The position numbers were made by a program, and so were the translations under genes. The notes below the pieces were generated by a model. It saw only the letters and a list, made by a program, of their open reading frames with translations. It made no database searches and was not told the DNA's origin. Below are positions 22,427 through 31,900 of a DNA stretch of 64,000 nt, piece by piece. Within the stretch, counting starts at the first letter, position 1; each line of letters begins with the position of its first letter. Source of the stretch: CAZCTC01 sp964501335 (GTDB taxonomy: Bacteria > Chloroflexota > Anaerolineae > B4-G1 > SLSP01); the NCBI GenBank assembly GCA_964501335.1, contig CAZCTC010000034.1:1-64000 (forward strand), given 5' to 3'.

Positions 22427-25042
22427 ATGCCGGTCATGGGAGATGATAGAATGATGAATCTCACAAATGTCCGTGAAAGATTGATGGAACGGTTGTTGCA
22501 AATCGGTCGGGAACTGGCTTCGATTCTCGTGCTGGAGAATTTGTTGCCGGAGATCACGGATGCTGCCCTGGAACTGGCTGGAGAGGATGCTGTGCGCTCT
22601 AGCTTGTTGTTATACGATCCTAATTCAGGGAAGCTCTCCCGTGAGGCTACCACCTTTCATCCTCCGGAACGTGAGAATTCCGCTCATTCCTGGAATGTGA
22701 TGATTGCCGGAACGGCTTTTTCTTCCTGGCAGCCTGTGGTGACGGTAGGAGAGCGCGTTGGTTTACATTATGAGGGATTGAAACATGTGCGGAGTAACCC
22801 GTCACCGGTGACGATGGCTGTGCCGGTAGGCTGGGGGGATCTGCGGATCGGGGTGCTGGAAGTGGAATTCAACAACGGATCGGAGAGCCTGGCGGCAGAT
22901 CCTTTGATGATGGAGCTGTTGTCGCAGTTGGCGGCCCAGGCCGCGGTAGCGATTGAAAATGCGCGGCGGATGGCGGAACAGCGGCAGTACAGCGAATATC
23001 TTGAGGATGTGATTGTGGATCGGGCTGTGGAGACCCGACAGGTTCGGAACCGACTGTTGGAATTGGGAGAGAGGCTGTCGGAAGTTGAGCGTAATTATCA
23101 ATTGGTGGTGGAGACGATGCCGGGGGTGATCTGGAAGATGACGCCGGATCTGACTTTCACTTATTTGAGCAATGTTGAGGCTATGAATTTGGGCTATACG
23201 ACAGCGGAGATGATTGGACGGCCGGTCTGGGAATTTCTGACGCCTCGATATGTTCCTTATATCAAACGGATGGTGGCGGCGCGGATGCAGGTTTTGGACG
23301 CCGGCCCACGAAATGAGATCGCCACGTTTACGTTAGAGGTGAGAGCTAAAAACGGTGAGGCTGCCTGGATGGAAGTGATGTCCCGGCCGATCTATGAGGA
23401 TGGGCGGTTGACCTGTTTTTTGGGAGCGATGGTGGATGTTACGCGCCGGCGGAAGATGGAAGAAAAGTTGCGCAATCTGGCCCGTGCCGTCGAGCAAAAT
23501 GCGACCGTGATTGTGATTACCGATGCTTCAGGGACGATTGAGTATGTCAATCCGGCTTTTGAGCGGATTACCGGTTATACGGCGGATGAAGTTTTAGGAC
23601 AGAATCCGCGGATATTGAAATCGGGGGTTCATCCTCCAGAGTTCTATCAGGAGATATGGCAGACGATTTCTCGCGGTGATGTCTGGCAGGGGGTAGTGGT
23701 CAATAAGAAGAAAGACGGCCTGTTGTATCATGAGTCTGTCGTGATCTCTCCGGTGCGGGATGAGATCGGCGATATCCAGCATTACATTGCAGTCAAAGAG
23801 GATGTAACGGCGCGCAAACGGGCTGAAGAGAATCTGCAACGTTTCAACGAGCGGATTCAAATTTTACATGATATGGATCAGGCCATTGTGGGGGCGCAAT
23901 CACCGCAGGCGATTGCCCGTTCGATTCTGGGCCGGGTGTCGCGGTTGATTCCCTCGCAGCGGGTTTCGGTGGTGGAATTTCAGGAAGGGGGTCCATCCGT
24001 GCTGGCGGTAGAAGCCAATGAAGGGTTTTCCGTCGATATTTCCCATTGGATGCCGGATCTCTACGATGCGGTACGCTGGCAGCCTTATTTGCAGGGGGTC
24101 ATGGATCTGGGGACTTTGAGCTGGTATACGCTGTTGCAAGAGCAGCTAAAGGCTGAGGGGACGGCGGCCTATATGGTGATTCCGCTGGTGGTTGAGGGGC
24201 GGGTGATGGGGGCTCTGGTATTGGAGAGCCGGCGGCCGGGGGTTTTCTCTTCGCTCCATGTCGAGGTGGCGGCGGAGGTGGGGACGATTATGTCGGTAGC
24301 GCTGCGTCAGACGCAATTGCGGACCTCGTTGGAGCAGCGTACCCTGGAACTGGAGGCTCAGAATGCGGAGCTGGATGCCTTTGCCCACACGGTGGCTCAC
24401 GATTTGAAGAATCCATTGTGGATGGTTTCCAGCAGTGCGGAAATGCTGGCTACAGAGGGGAGCACGATGCGTCCGGCGGAGATAGAAGAACTGGCTCATT
24501 TTGTAGCGGGGGGGGCATACAAGGCGACGGAGATTGTAAATAATCTGCTTTTGTTGGCGAGCACTCACAAGGTCGATGTGGAACTGCAACCATTAGATAT
24601 GTCGATCGTGGTCAATCAGGCGATGGCGCGGGGGATGCATTTAATTCAGTTGCATCAGCCTGAAATCAAGCAGCCGGAGAACTGGCCGATTGTCTGGGGA
24701 TATGCTCCCTGGGTAGAGGAAGTGTGGGCCAACTATATCAGCAATGCTCTGAAATATGGCGGTCGGCCTCCTGTGTTGGAACTGGGGTATTCGCTACCTG
24801 ATCAGTCGGATGGTTTGGTTACCTTCTGGCTGCAAGACAATGGACCGGGATTGACGGCAGAAGAGATGGCGCGGTTGTTTATGCCTTTTGAGCGGTTGAG
24901 TCAGTTGGGGTCGGCCGGTCATGGGTTGGGGCTTTCGATCGTCAAGCGAATTGTTGAGAAGCTGGGGGGCGAAGTGGGGGTAGAAAGTGTGGTGGGGGAG
25001 GGCTGTCGGTTTTATTTTCGATTGCCCGGTGGAATAACGTGA
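22427..25042 (+). CDS. Soluble PAS/GAF sensor histidine kinase
   Basis: An 871-residue cytoplasmic sensor. Domain order: GAF (about 12-180), coiled coil, PAS (about 225-345), second PAS (about 355-475, ITDASGTIEYVNPAFERITG), second GAF (about 480-630) and histidine kinase with H-box AHTVAHDLKNP (phospho-His near 657), N-box NYISNALKYGG, DNGPGL and GHGLGLSIV. The ATG at 22427 is chosen because a TATAAT box lies upstream; ATG 22451 with GGGAG eight bases before it is an equally good alternative. No membrane helix or receiver domain is present and no regulator gene is adjacent. The kinase core (ELDAFAHTVAHDLKNPL, then APWVEEVWANYISNA) is strikingly like that of the 1776-residue hybrid kinase, so the two share a recent ancestor module or a common partner. 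Confidence 0.9.
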   Translation: MPVMGDDRMMNLTNVRERLMERLLQIGRELASILVLENLLPEITDAALELAGEDAVRSSLLLYDPNSGKLSREATTFHPPERENSAHSWNVMIAGTAFSSWQPVVTVGERVGLHYEGLKHVRSNPSPVTMAVPVGWGDLRIGVLEVEFNNGSESLAADPLMMELLSQLAAQAAVAIENARRMAEQRQYSEYLEDVIVDRAVETRQVRNRLLELGERLSEVERNYQLVVETMPGVIWKMTPDLTFTYLSNVEAMNLGYTTAEMIGRPVWEFLTPRYVPYIKRMVAARMQVLDAGPRNEIATFTLEVRAKNGEAAWMEVMSRPIYEDGRLTCFLGAMVDVTRRRKMEEKLRNLARAVEQNATVIVITDASGTIEYVNPAFERITGYTADEVLGQNPRILKSGVHPPEFYQEIWQTISRGDVWQGVVVNKKKDGLLYHESVVISPVRDEIGDIQHYIAVKEDVTARKRAEENLQRFNERIQILHDMDQAIVGAQSPQAIARSILGRVSRLIPSQRVSVVEFQEGGPSVLAVEANEGFSVDISHWMPDLYDAVRWQPYLQGVMDLGTLSWYTLLQEQLKAEGTAAYMVIPLVVEGRVMGALVLESRRPGVFSSLHVEVAAEVGTIMSVALRQTQLRTSLEQRTLELEAQNAELDAFAHTVAHDLKNPLWMVSSSAEMLATEGSTMRPAEIEELAHFVAGGAYKATEIVNNLLLLASTHKVDVELQPLDMSIVVNQAMARGMHLIQLHQPEIKQPENWPIVWGYAPWVEEVWANYISNALKYGGRPPVLELGYSLPDQSDGLVTFWLQDNGPGLTAEEMARLFMPFERLSQLGSAGHGLGLSIVKRIVEKLGGEVGVESVVGEGCRFYFRLPGGIT

Positions 25043-25227
25043 AGCGTGGCGTGTGACAGGAGATGATCGAGTGTGGTGCCGTGGTTGAAGCAGTAAAAAA
25101 TTGTTTTAACGGGATGGTTCAAATATAGGGTAACACTCTAATCCGCCCTTTGCCTGGGGTTAATGGATTTTAAGAAAATAATCCGGTAATGCTCTTGTTT
25201 CCCGAATGTGGCAAATATCCGCTTTTC

Positions 25228-25272
25228 CCTGGGGTTTCACCCCAGGCTACCTTAAGATCGCCCCTTCGGGGC
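25228..25272. repeat. Two adjacent short hairpins in intergenic DNA
   Basis: CCTGGGG-TTTCA-CCCCAGG (25228-25246) and GCCCC-TTC-GGGGC (25260-25272). They lie in the 25043-25593 gap, which holds no gene that I can support; it contains these hairpins and the two palindromes listed next. Confidence 0.5.
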
Positions 25273-25396
25273 TGAGATTATTGGCGGTGAAACCTTCTTA
25301 AGCCTCGAAAGGGTGTACTAAGAAAGCCTGGGATCCTGGACCCCTTGGAGATTGTGGAGAATTTCTGATTTGGTTAACCATTTACGCGAATAGACA

Positions 25397-25430
25397 GGTA
25401 TTTGTGCGCTTTCTGAAGCGCCCAAATACC
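25397..25430. repeat. Hairpin-only member of the palindrome family
   Basis: Arms GGTATTTGTGCGCTT and AAGCGCCCAAATACC pair with one mismatch around loop TCTG, the loop most common in the family. Confidence 0.6.
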
Positions 25431-25448
25431 GCTTAAAAACAAACTCCC

Positions 25449-25488
25449 TTAATGAAAGAGCCCCCGCTTGCGGGGGCTCTTTCATTAA
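25449..25488. terminator. Perfect 19-bp palindrome, probable terminator
   Basis: TTAATGAAAGAGCCCCCGC, TT, then the exact complement. The AT-rich outer stem gives a U-rich tail on either strand. It is too far (about 400 bases) from the upstream kinase stop to be its normal terminator and may instead shield the next gene from read-through. Confidence 0.5.
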
Positions 25489-25593
25489 AGCGCTCCGAAA
25501 AGCACTCAGCGCGAATATTTAACCGCGTAGCGAAATTTGAATGCCCCGGCAGAAAGTATATAATTAACCCGTGGCGAAAAAATCGGTCAGGAG

Positions 25594-26904
25594 ATGGCGC
25601 TGATGGATGTATATGCTTTGTGGCTGGGGATACGGCAAATGAGCCGTGAGGAAATGCTGCGGATCGATCAGGCTGCCGTAGCGGCACAGCGCCAGAGTGG
25701 TGAGCAATTGGAGCGGTTGCTGCCGCAGTTGAAATCGGCTGTGCAATCGGCTATCGCTGAGGTTTTATTGACGGCTGAGGATCTAAAAACGGCGCATCGG
25801 GCGGCCACGCTGGAAAAATTGGGACGTGTGGTGGGGCGCGCTTTATTGGGGCAGGGCCAGAGGGCTGCTGATGAGGCGCAGCGGGCTCTGCGGCAGGTCT
25901 GGTTGGCGGAGATTAATCGGTTATATCGATTTGCGGTGACGATGGATCAGACGGCGCCTTATTTATCGGCAGGCCATTCGGAGCCGGTGGAGAGCCTGGT
26001 CGGTATTTGGGGGGGATTGTCGCGTGAAATTCAGTCGGAGGCGCCCGCTTCTGAGATTGTGTCGGGGGGGGCCTGGGCGCGTGGAAGTTGGGAGACAGCT
26101 TTTCAGCTTCCGTTGATGGGATTATCGTTGCAGTTTTTTGGGGCGGAGGGATTGAGCGAGGCGGATTGGGAAACTGTGGCCGTGTTTAAAACGGCGTATG
26201 GGCAGGCGGTGATGACGGAGATGGAAAGGCTGGCTAGTTTATATCGGCCGGCTGGTGAGAAATTGGTGGAAAGTCTGGCGGTGCAGCCTTTTAATGATTT
26301 GAAGGCGGTTCTGGATCTCTGGCTGGATAATTGTCAGGCGCAATTGCAACCGGCAATGGCGCTGATTTCGGCGGTGCCGAAGGTGTCTCCTGCCCGATTG
26401 GGCGAGGGGGCCGTTTGGGCTGTGTTGGCAGTGCCGCCATCGCCGCTGCAGATCGTTATATCGTCGCAGCCGACGATCGTGCAGGGCAGTACCGTGGCGT
26501 TGAGGACCGAGCCGGCGATTGTGCAGGGAAGCACGGTGGCGTTAGGGGATGAGCCGGCGATCGTGCAGGGCAGTACCGTGGCGTTGGGGGACGAGCCGGC
26601 GATCGTGCAGGGCAGCACCGTGGCGTTGGGGGATGAACCGGCGATGGTGCAGGGCAGTACCGTGGCGTTGGGATCAACGGTATCTTTGGCGGCTCCGTCG
26701 GAAGTCATTTGTTTGAATTGCGGCGGACCGGTGAATCCAGGGGCGAAATTCTGTGGACATTGTGGCCATCATATGGAGGCGGTATCGATGAAACCGGGCG
26801 ATTCCCCGGTACCAGTGAAGAAGACCGATTGTCCGAAGTGTGGAAAACCAATAACGCTGGATATGCGCTTTTGTGGTCATTGTGGCTATGCCATAAGGGT
26901 ATGA
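25594..26904 (+). CDS. Unrecognised protein with 14-residue repeats and C-terminal double zinc ribbon
   Basis: A 436-residue protein of unknown function without signal peptide or membrane helix. Residues about 1-285 are mostly helical and rich in Ala, Leu and Glu. Residues about 293-359 hold five near-identical 14-residue units (PAIVQGSTVALGDE type). Two zinc ribbons close the protein: CLNCGG...FCGHCG (about 371-392) and CPKCGK...FCGHCGYA (about 410-433), each with two CxxC knuckles. A CAGGAGATGG ribosome site overlaps the start region. The two downstream genes (27169, 28331) are also unrecognised and the third again carries a zinc ribbon, so the three may act together. Double zinc ribbons of this type often cap membrane or regulatory proteins in bacteria. 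Confidence 0.75.
   Translation: MALMDVYALWLGIRQMSREEMLRIDQAAVAAQRQSGEQLERLLPQLKSAVQSAIAEVLLTAEDLKTAHRAATLEKLGRVVGRALLGQGQRAADEAQRALRQVWLAEINRLYRFAVTMDQTAPYLSAGHSEPVESLVGIWGGLSREIQSEAPASEIVSGGAWARGSWETAFQLPLMGLSLQFFGAEGLSEADWETVAVFKTAYGQAVMTEMERLASLYRPAGEKLVESLAVQPFNDLKAVLDLWLDNCQAQLQPAMALISAVPKVSPARLGEGAVWAVLAVPPSPLQIVISSQPTIVQGSTVALRTEPAIVQGSTVALGDEPAIVQGSTVALGDEPAIVQGSTVALGDEPAMVQGSTVALGSTVSLAAPSEVICLNCGGPVNPGAKFCGHCGHHMEAVSMKPGDSPVPVKKTDCPKCGKPITLDMRFCGHCGYAIRV
26470..26670 (+). repeat. 42-bp coding minisatellite, 4.8 units
   Basis: Units start at 26470, 26512, 26554, 26596 and 26638 (last one partial). Each codes for PxIVQGSTVALxxE. Units 2-5 differ at only a few bases, pointing to recent slippage or unequal exchange. 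Confidence 0.9.
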
Positions 26905-26910
26905 GGGGGC

Positions 26911-26985
26911 GGCTCTGGAAAAGGCTATGTTTTGGTGCGGACCTCACCCCCGGCCCCCTCTCCCGCGCGCGGGAGAGGGGGAGTA
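26911..26985. repeat. Truncated palindromic element interrupted by a REP-like hairpin
   Basis: GGCTCTGGAAAAGGC and ATGTTTTGGTGCG are the left flank and left hairpin arm of the dispersed element, cut off where ACCTCACCCCCGGCC begins. That sequence leads into a perfect 14-bp palindrome, CCCCCTCTCCCGCG (26954-26967) with its complement (26968-26981), of a kind common between genes in many bacteria. The left-flank sequence then starts again at 27001. Confidence 0.6.
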
Positions 26986-27000
26986 AGAGATCGTTGCCGG

Positions 27001-27130
27001 GGTGGCTCTGGAAAAGGCCATGTTTTCGTGCGCATTCTGATGCGCACGAAAACATCAATAAAAAACCCTCTCTTTCCATCCAGCGCGGCGTATCTTACTG
27101 AGAAAAGATCATGTGCGGGACGTTACAAGG
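27001..27130 (-). repeat. Dispersed palindromic element (copy 6)
   Basis: GGTGGCTCTGGAAAAGGC, hairpin 27020-27055 (16-bp perfect arms, ATGTTTTCGTGCGCAT, loop TCTG), CAATAAAAAACCCTCTC, ATCCAGCGCGGCGTATC, and GTGCGGGACGTTACAAGG. Flanks match 32352-32480 very closely although the hairpin arms differ. Confidence 0.8.
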
Positions 27131-27168
27131 TTATCAAGCCCTATTTTCAGGACAGGAGTATGGATGTT

Positions 27169-28338
27169 ATGAGTGACGTTGATCTGGCTTCGATGCCGAT
27201 GATGGAAGAGGAGCTTTCTGCCGGGGGGCAAAATATTTCTGAGTGTTTGCGGCAGTTGCAGGAGCTGGCAGGCAAACTGGATCAAGCGGATGTCCTGGAG
27301 GGGATGGAAAAAGAAAATGAGTTGCTTTCGTTTCAGAATGTGAGGGAAGCGGGAGAGCGATTGCTCCAGGTTGTTGAGGCGCGGAATGGCGAGATCCTTT
27401 TGGGGCAGCAGGCTTTTGAGTCGCGGGCGGCGGTGATTCAGGCTTTGTTACTGACGTTGCAGGCGATGGATCATGCGGCGCTGTCGCAACTGGATCTGAC
27501 GATCAAGGGCCTGGATGGGCAGGCTCAGGCTTTTGTCTCTCAGATGGCGGTCGATCTGAAGCCGGCGATCAAAACCGGGTTGGGGCAGTTTTCTATTTCC
27601 AATGCTCAGCTGGAGAATTATCAGGCGTTGATGCCGAAGGTGCAGCCGGTGTTGCAGCTGGTGATGCGACAGGCGGCGATCCAGACGGCGGAGAAGGTCT
27701 ATGCGCCGTTAGCCGAAGTGGCGGCGCAGGAATGTGCGAGAGTGGTGCCGTTTGCGATCACCTTTGAGCGGATGTTGGAGCATGTAGATTTGTTGATGGC
27801 ACCGATGTTGGAGCATGCCGCTGATGCTGCTCCGCGGGCGGCGTTGAGTATGCTTTCAGGTGCTCCCGAGAAATTCGGGCAGCCGGACAGTTCCGCTCTG
27901 TTTTTATCTTTTTCCCATGAGGCGCTGGTCAATTCATTGACCCAGTTACCGGAGGGGTGGATGCAGGAGGCGTTGACGGCGCCGGCCGTGATGCAGTGCG
28001 TTACAGTGCCGGCCAATGAGAATATTCTGGCCCGGACGGCCCGGCTTTTGGGATGGGTGGAGAATTACAAGTCGCATTTGAATACGGCGGCGGGGGCGGC
28101 GCTTGATCGGCATTGGACGGCGATGGGGGCGGCGGCGCGGGTGACTTTTTATTTGCAGACGAGTTTCCAGCCGTTACGGCAGAAGCTGGTAGAGGCTTTG
28201 AATCAGATTCAGGAACGGCTGCGGGAGTTGAATTTGATTGAGGGATGGGTGGATGTGAATGCCGGCCGGCAGTTATCCGATTTGGGGCGGATGAAGGGTG
28301 AGATTAAGGAGTTGGTGGATGGAGTGAACCATGAGTGA
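27169..28338 (+). CDS. Unrecognised helical protein, middle gene of zinc-ribbon locus
   Basis: A 389-residue protein without signal peptide, membrane helix or recognised domain. I start it at ATG 27169, 10 bases after AGGAG; a longer in-frame extension upstream is repeat DNA. The sequence is rich in Ala, Gln, Leu and Met and looks all-helical with coiled-coil-like stretches (QLQELAGKLDQAD; LNQIQERLRELN near the C-terminus). Its stop overlaps the next gene by 8 bases, so the two are co-translated. Composition and length resemble the helical N-terminal part of the protein at 25594-26904, so the two may be distant relatives; this is a weak impression that needs alignment. Confidence 0.65.
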   Translation: MSDVDLASMPMMEEELSAGGQNISECLRQLQELAGKLDQADVLEGMEKENELLSFQNVREAGERLLQVVEARNGEILLGQQAFESRAAVIQALLLTLQAMDHAALSQLDLTIKGLDGQAQAFVSQMAVDLKPAIKTGLGQFSISNAQLENYQALMPKVQPVLQLVMRQAAIQTAEKVYAPLAEVAAQECARVVPFAITFERMLEHVDLLMAPMLEHAADAAPRAALSMLSGAPEKFGQPDSSALFLSFSHEALVNSLTQLPEGWMQEALTAPAVMQCVTVPANENILARTARLLGWVENYKSHLNTAAGAALDRHWTAMGAAARVTFYLQTSFQPLRQKLVEALNQIQERLRELNLIEGWVDVNAGRQLSDLGRMKGEIKELVDGVNHE

Positions 28339-28909
28339 AAAGCTGGAAGAAAAACAGTTCTGTGTGATTTGTGGGACGAAGTTTAGTTCTGAGCTGGTTG
28401 TCTGTGAGGCATGCGGTACCCCGGTCATGGCCGCGGCGATGTCGGTGAACCCGGCCGGCGGGACGGGGGAGTCTGCGGTGATAAAATCTGGGGCGACCGC
28501 GCCGCCTTTGCGGAAAGGCGGCGCTTCCGTGGTCCGAAATGATTCCCGGCCGGGCAGTGTTTATCTGGCGGCGATTGCCGGTGTGATGGAAGCGATCGTC
28601 GGTCTTTTACCGCTTCTTGTGGGGTTTCTGATGGCATCTTCTCCCTATGATAGGGGGACGGGGATATTTTTCTTGCTGCTTGCTCTGACCCTGATCGTAG
28701 CTGGATCGGCGCGTTGTGTCGGATTGTTGATGGGGCAAGGTTGGGGACGCGCTTTCGGGATTGTGGTGCAGTTTGTTTATCTTTTCATGATCTTAATTTA
28801 TGATGGGATGGGAAGTGCCAAAGGGTTCTGTCTGGGGATTTTAGTGATTTGGGGAATCTTTAATTGGATTGTTTTAAACCGACCGTCGTTGATGTACTAT
28901 TTAGATTGA
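28331..28909 (+). CDS. Small membrane protein with N-terminal zinc ribbon
   Basis: A 192-residue protein. A zinc ribbon (CVIC at 11-14 and CEAC at 25-28) is followed by a flexible segment (about 30-75) and four predicted membrane helices (about 77-101, 109-135, 140-160, 165-182). The zinc-ribbon-plus-four-helix layout is common among bacterial membrane proteins of unknown function. The start overlaps the previous gene by 8 bases in another frame. The stop lies only 5 bases from the stop of the convergent kinase gene, leaving no room for a separate terminator. Function unknown. Confidence 0.75.
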   Translation: MSEKLEEKQFCVICGTKFSSELVVCEACGTPVMAAAMSVNPAGGTGESAVIKSGATAPPLRKGGASVVRNDSRPGSVYLAAIAGVMEAIVGLLPLLVGFLMASSPYDRGTGIFFLLLALTLIVAGSARCVGLLMGQGWGRAFGIVVQFVYLFMILIYDGMGSAKGFCLGILVIWGIFNWIVLNRPSLMYYLD

Positions 28910-28914
28910 GTTAT

Positions 28915-31900
28915 TTATTTTATCGTGCTGCGGGCGGTGAGCAGATAGATCCAGAATTTAGTGCCGCGGCCTTTCTGGCTGGCGACGGTGATGGAGCCGC
29001 CGTGCAATTCAATAATTTCTTTGACAATGGAGAGTCCCAGGCCTGATCCCGGGATTTGTGTTTGTTGGGGTTCCAATCCTCGATAGAAGCGATCGAAGAT
29101 ATAGGGTATTTCAATCTCCGGAATACCTATGCCGGTGTCCTCAATGGTGATGATTACCTGAGGCGGCTCGATCGTTGTGGTGAGTTCTGCTTTTACCTCG
29201 ACACTGCCCCCGTTTGTGGTGTAATGGAGTGCATTTTCCATTAAATTGTTCAAGACGGGGGCAAATTTTTCCGGATCGATCAGCACCTGGAGGCCGGGTT
29301 CCATCGGGGCCAGGCTGAGCGTGATTTCTTTTAATTCAGCCAGGGGGCGATAATTTTCAAGGGTTTTCTGCAATAGCGTACTGACGTCGATATGTTGAAT
29401 TCGAAGCCGGGTGTGACCGGCATCGAGGCGGGAAATTTCCAGGACTTCTTCCAGTACGCTGCTCTGGCGGGCGGCCTCTTTTTTCAGGGCTTCGACGTAA
29501 GGGGGCCAGCGATCCGGCGTCGTGCGTTCCATCAGGGTCAGATAGAGATTGATGGCCGTGATCGGGGTGCGTAGTTCATGGGAGACATTGGAGATGAATT
29601 GGGATTTCAGACGGTCCAATGCCTTGAATTGCGTGATATTATGGGCGGCGACGACGACGGTTGAAGGATAACCTTCGACGGGGGCTGCGCTCAATTGCAG
29701 GTCGAGGCCCGGCAGTTCGAAGGTCATTTCGGGGTGTTCGGCGGCATGTTGGGCCAGTTCTTTCAGGGCGGCATTCCATTGCGCGAGTTCGTTCCCTGTC
29801 ATGCGATTGGTCCAGTTGACGACCGTCGGATTGACCTGGAGGACCCAGCCTTCCTGATCGGTGACCATCAAACCGTCGGAGGCGCTGCGTAAGATGGCGG
29901 CCGCGCGGGCCGCCTGTTCGTTTAACTGGGCGGTGCGTTCCCGGACTCTTTGTTCCAGTTGCGCGGTGTAATCCTTTGATTTCTGGTAGAGGCGGGCGTT
30001 TTCGAGCGCGATGGCGGCCTGATCGGCAAAAGCCTGGAGGCGGTGGGCGTGAGGTTCATTGAATTGTCCTGGTTGGGTGCCGTCTACATTGAGGAAGCCG
30101 ACGACTTCATTATCGATGCAAATCGGGGCACTGACGCAGGATCGGACCCAGGTCATAGAGGGGAATGATATCCAGGCCCTGTCTTCTGTGATATTGGGGA
30201 TGCAATAAGGTAAACGGGTTTCGATTATTTTTCGGAAATTGGCGGTTTCGGCAATGGAAAAAGTCAGATCTTCAATCCACTGGTCGACGCCGAACCGGTC
30301 ATAGCCCCGGCCGCGCGCGAAACAGGCCATGCCTTCCTGGATCAACATGATATTGCAGCTTTCTCCTGGAACGACACGGAGGGCCTGTTCCAGGATACGA
30401 TCGAGGACCTCATCGAGTTCGAGGGTGGAGTTGATCGCAGCGGCAGCTTCGGCGAGCGCTTCTGCCAGCCGGCGTTGTTCATGTTCGGCTTCAAAGAGGC
30501 GGGCGCGTTGAACGGCAACGGCAGCCAGCCGGGCAACGGCTTCGGTGGTTGCGATGATTTCCGGAGTGAACGTAAGCTTTTTTCCCATAGAGCAGACAGC
30601 CAGAACTCCGATGGTCTCTGTATCGGTAGCGATGGGAACGACCAGACTGGAGCGTAGTCCGATTTCGGTCCAGTCTGGAAGAGCTTCCGGATATTGGGCA
30701 TAAGCATTGGTCCAGGCGGGCTGGCCGGTTCTGATGGCCTGTCCGGCCAGCCCGGTGCTCAGGGGGATTTCTATCTGAGAGAGATCGGGAAGGTGATAGA
30801 GATAGCGATAGCGCACGGTTTGAGTCTGAGGGTTGAGCACGCCAAGGGCTGCGCCGTCACTGTTGGTCAGTTCTGTGGCACCGGCGAGCAGGCGTGGAAT
30901 GAGTGAGGCGAGTTCCATTTCGCTGCCGAGGATGTGGGCCAGGGTGTTTAATTGTTCTTCGCGGGCCAGGCGGCGTTGGGTTTCTTCATATAGTGAAGCA
31001 TTTTTCAGGGCTACCGCGATTTGATCTGTCAGAATGCCGAGCGTACGGAATTGATGTTCATCTGGAGGTTGGGAGGGATTGTATTGGATGAGCAGGACTC
31101 CTACGTTGGTCTTTCCTTGCAGTAAAGGAAAGCCGGCGTTGTTTCCTGTGATCCAGCATTGTCCCGATTCTCCTACCTGTTTGACCAATTGTTGCAAAGA
31201 GAGGGGGAGACTGTTGAAATCAACGGTGGGGAGGTTTCTGCCGGCTTTGGCCCGCATGACCCAACCCGGGAAGTCGGGATCGTGGGTAAAGAGGCCCACG
31301 CGTTCGTAGTCGAAGGCATTTTGGAGCAGCGTGACGGTGGTCTGAAGAATCTGTTCGACATTTTGTTGCGCTGTGATTTCACGGCCGATGCGATTGATCA
31401 GAGAGAGTTGGATGGTTTGGTTTTTAAGGGTCTGTTCACTCTGACGGAGCGTGGTCTCGGTAGTCTTACGGGCGGTGATATCGGTGACAAAACCGTAGTA
31501 GCAGATGATTTCTCCGTCGGAACTGGTAATCACCTGGGTCAATATTTCGATGGGGACGCGGATGCCGTCTTTACGGATATACTCTTTTTCGTAACGTATC
31601 GGCATTTTGTAGTTGAGCAGTTTTTGGAGCGCCTCTTCTTCTATCTTATGCCATTCGGGAGGGGTGAGATCATCCCGCCAGCTGAGATTTTGCAGTTCTT
31701 CTAAAGAATAGCCCACCAGATCCGTGAAGGCTTTATTGACAATCCCGATGTGACCATCCACATAACCAAAGGCGAAGGGTTGAGAGGAGTTTTCCAGGAT
31801 TTGAGCCAGCAGATGGGCTCGTTCCTCGCTTTGTTGCAGGGCTGTTTCCACGGAGTGCTGGCCGGTGGCCTGTTGTTTGATTTCCATCAGCGTGGATGAC

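Noticed and set aside
26932..27168. Upstream extension of the middle gene in the zinc-ribbon locus
   Set aside because: The extension is the palindromic element read in frame; AGGAG supports ATG 27169.
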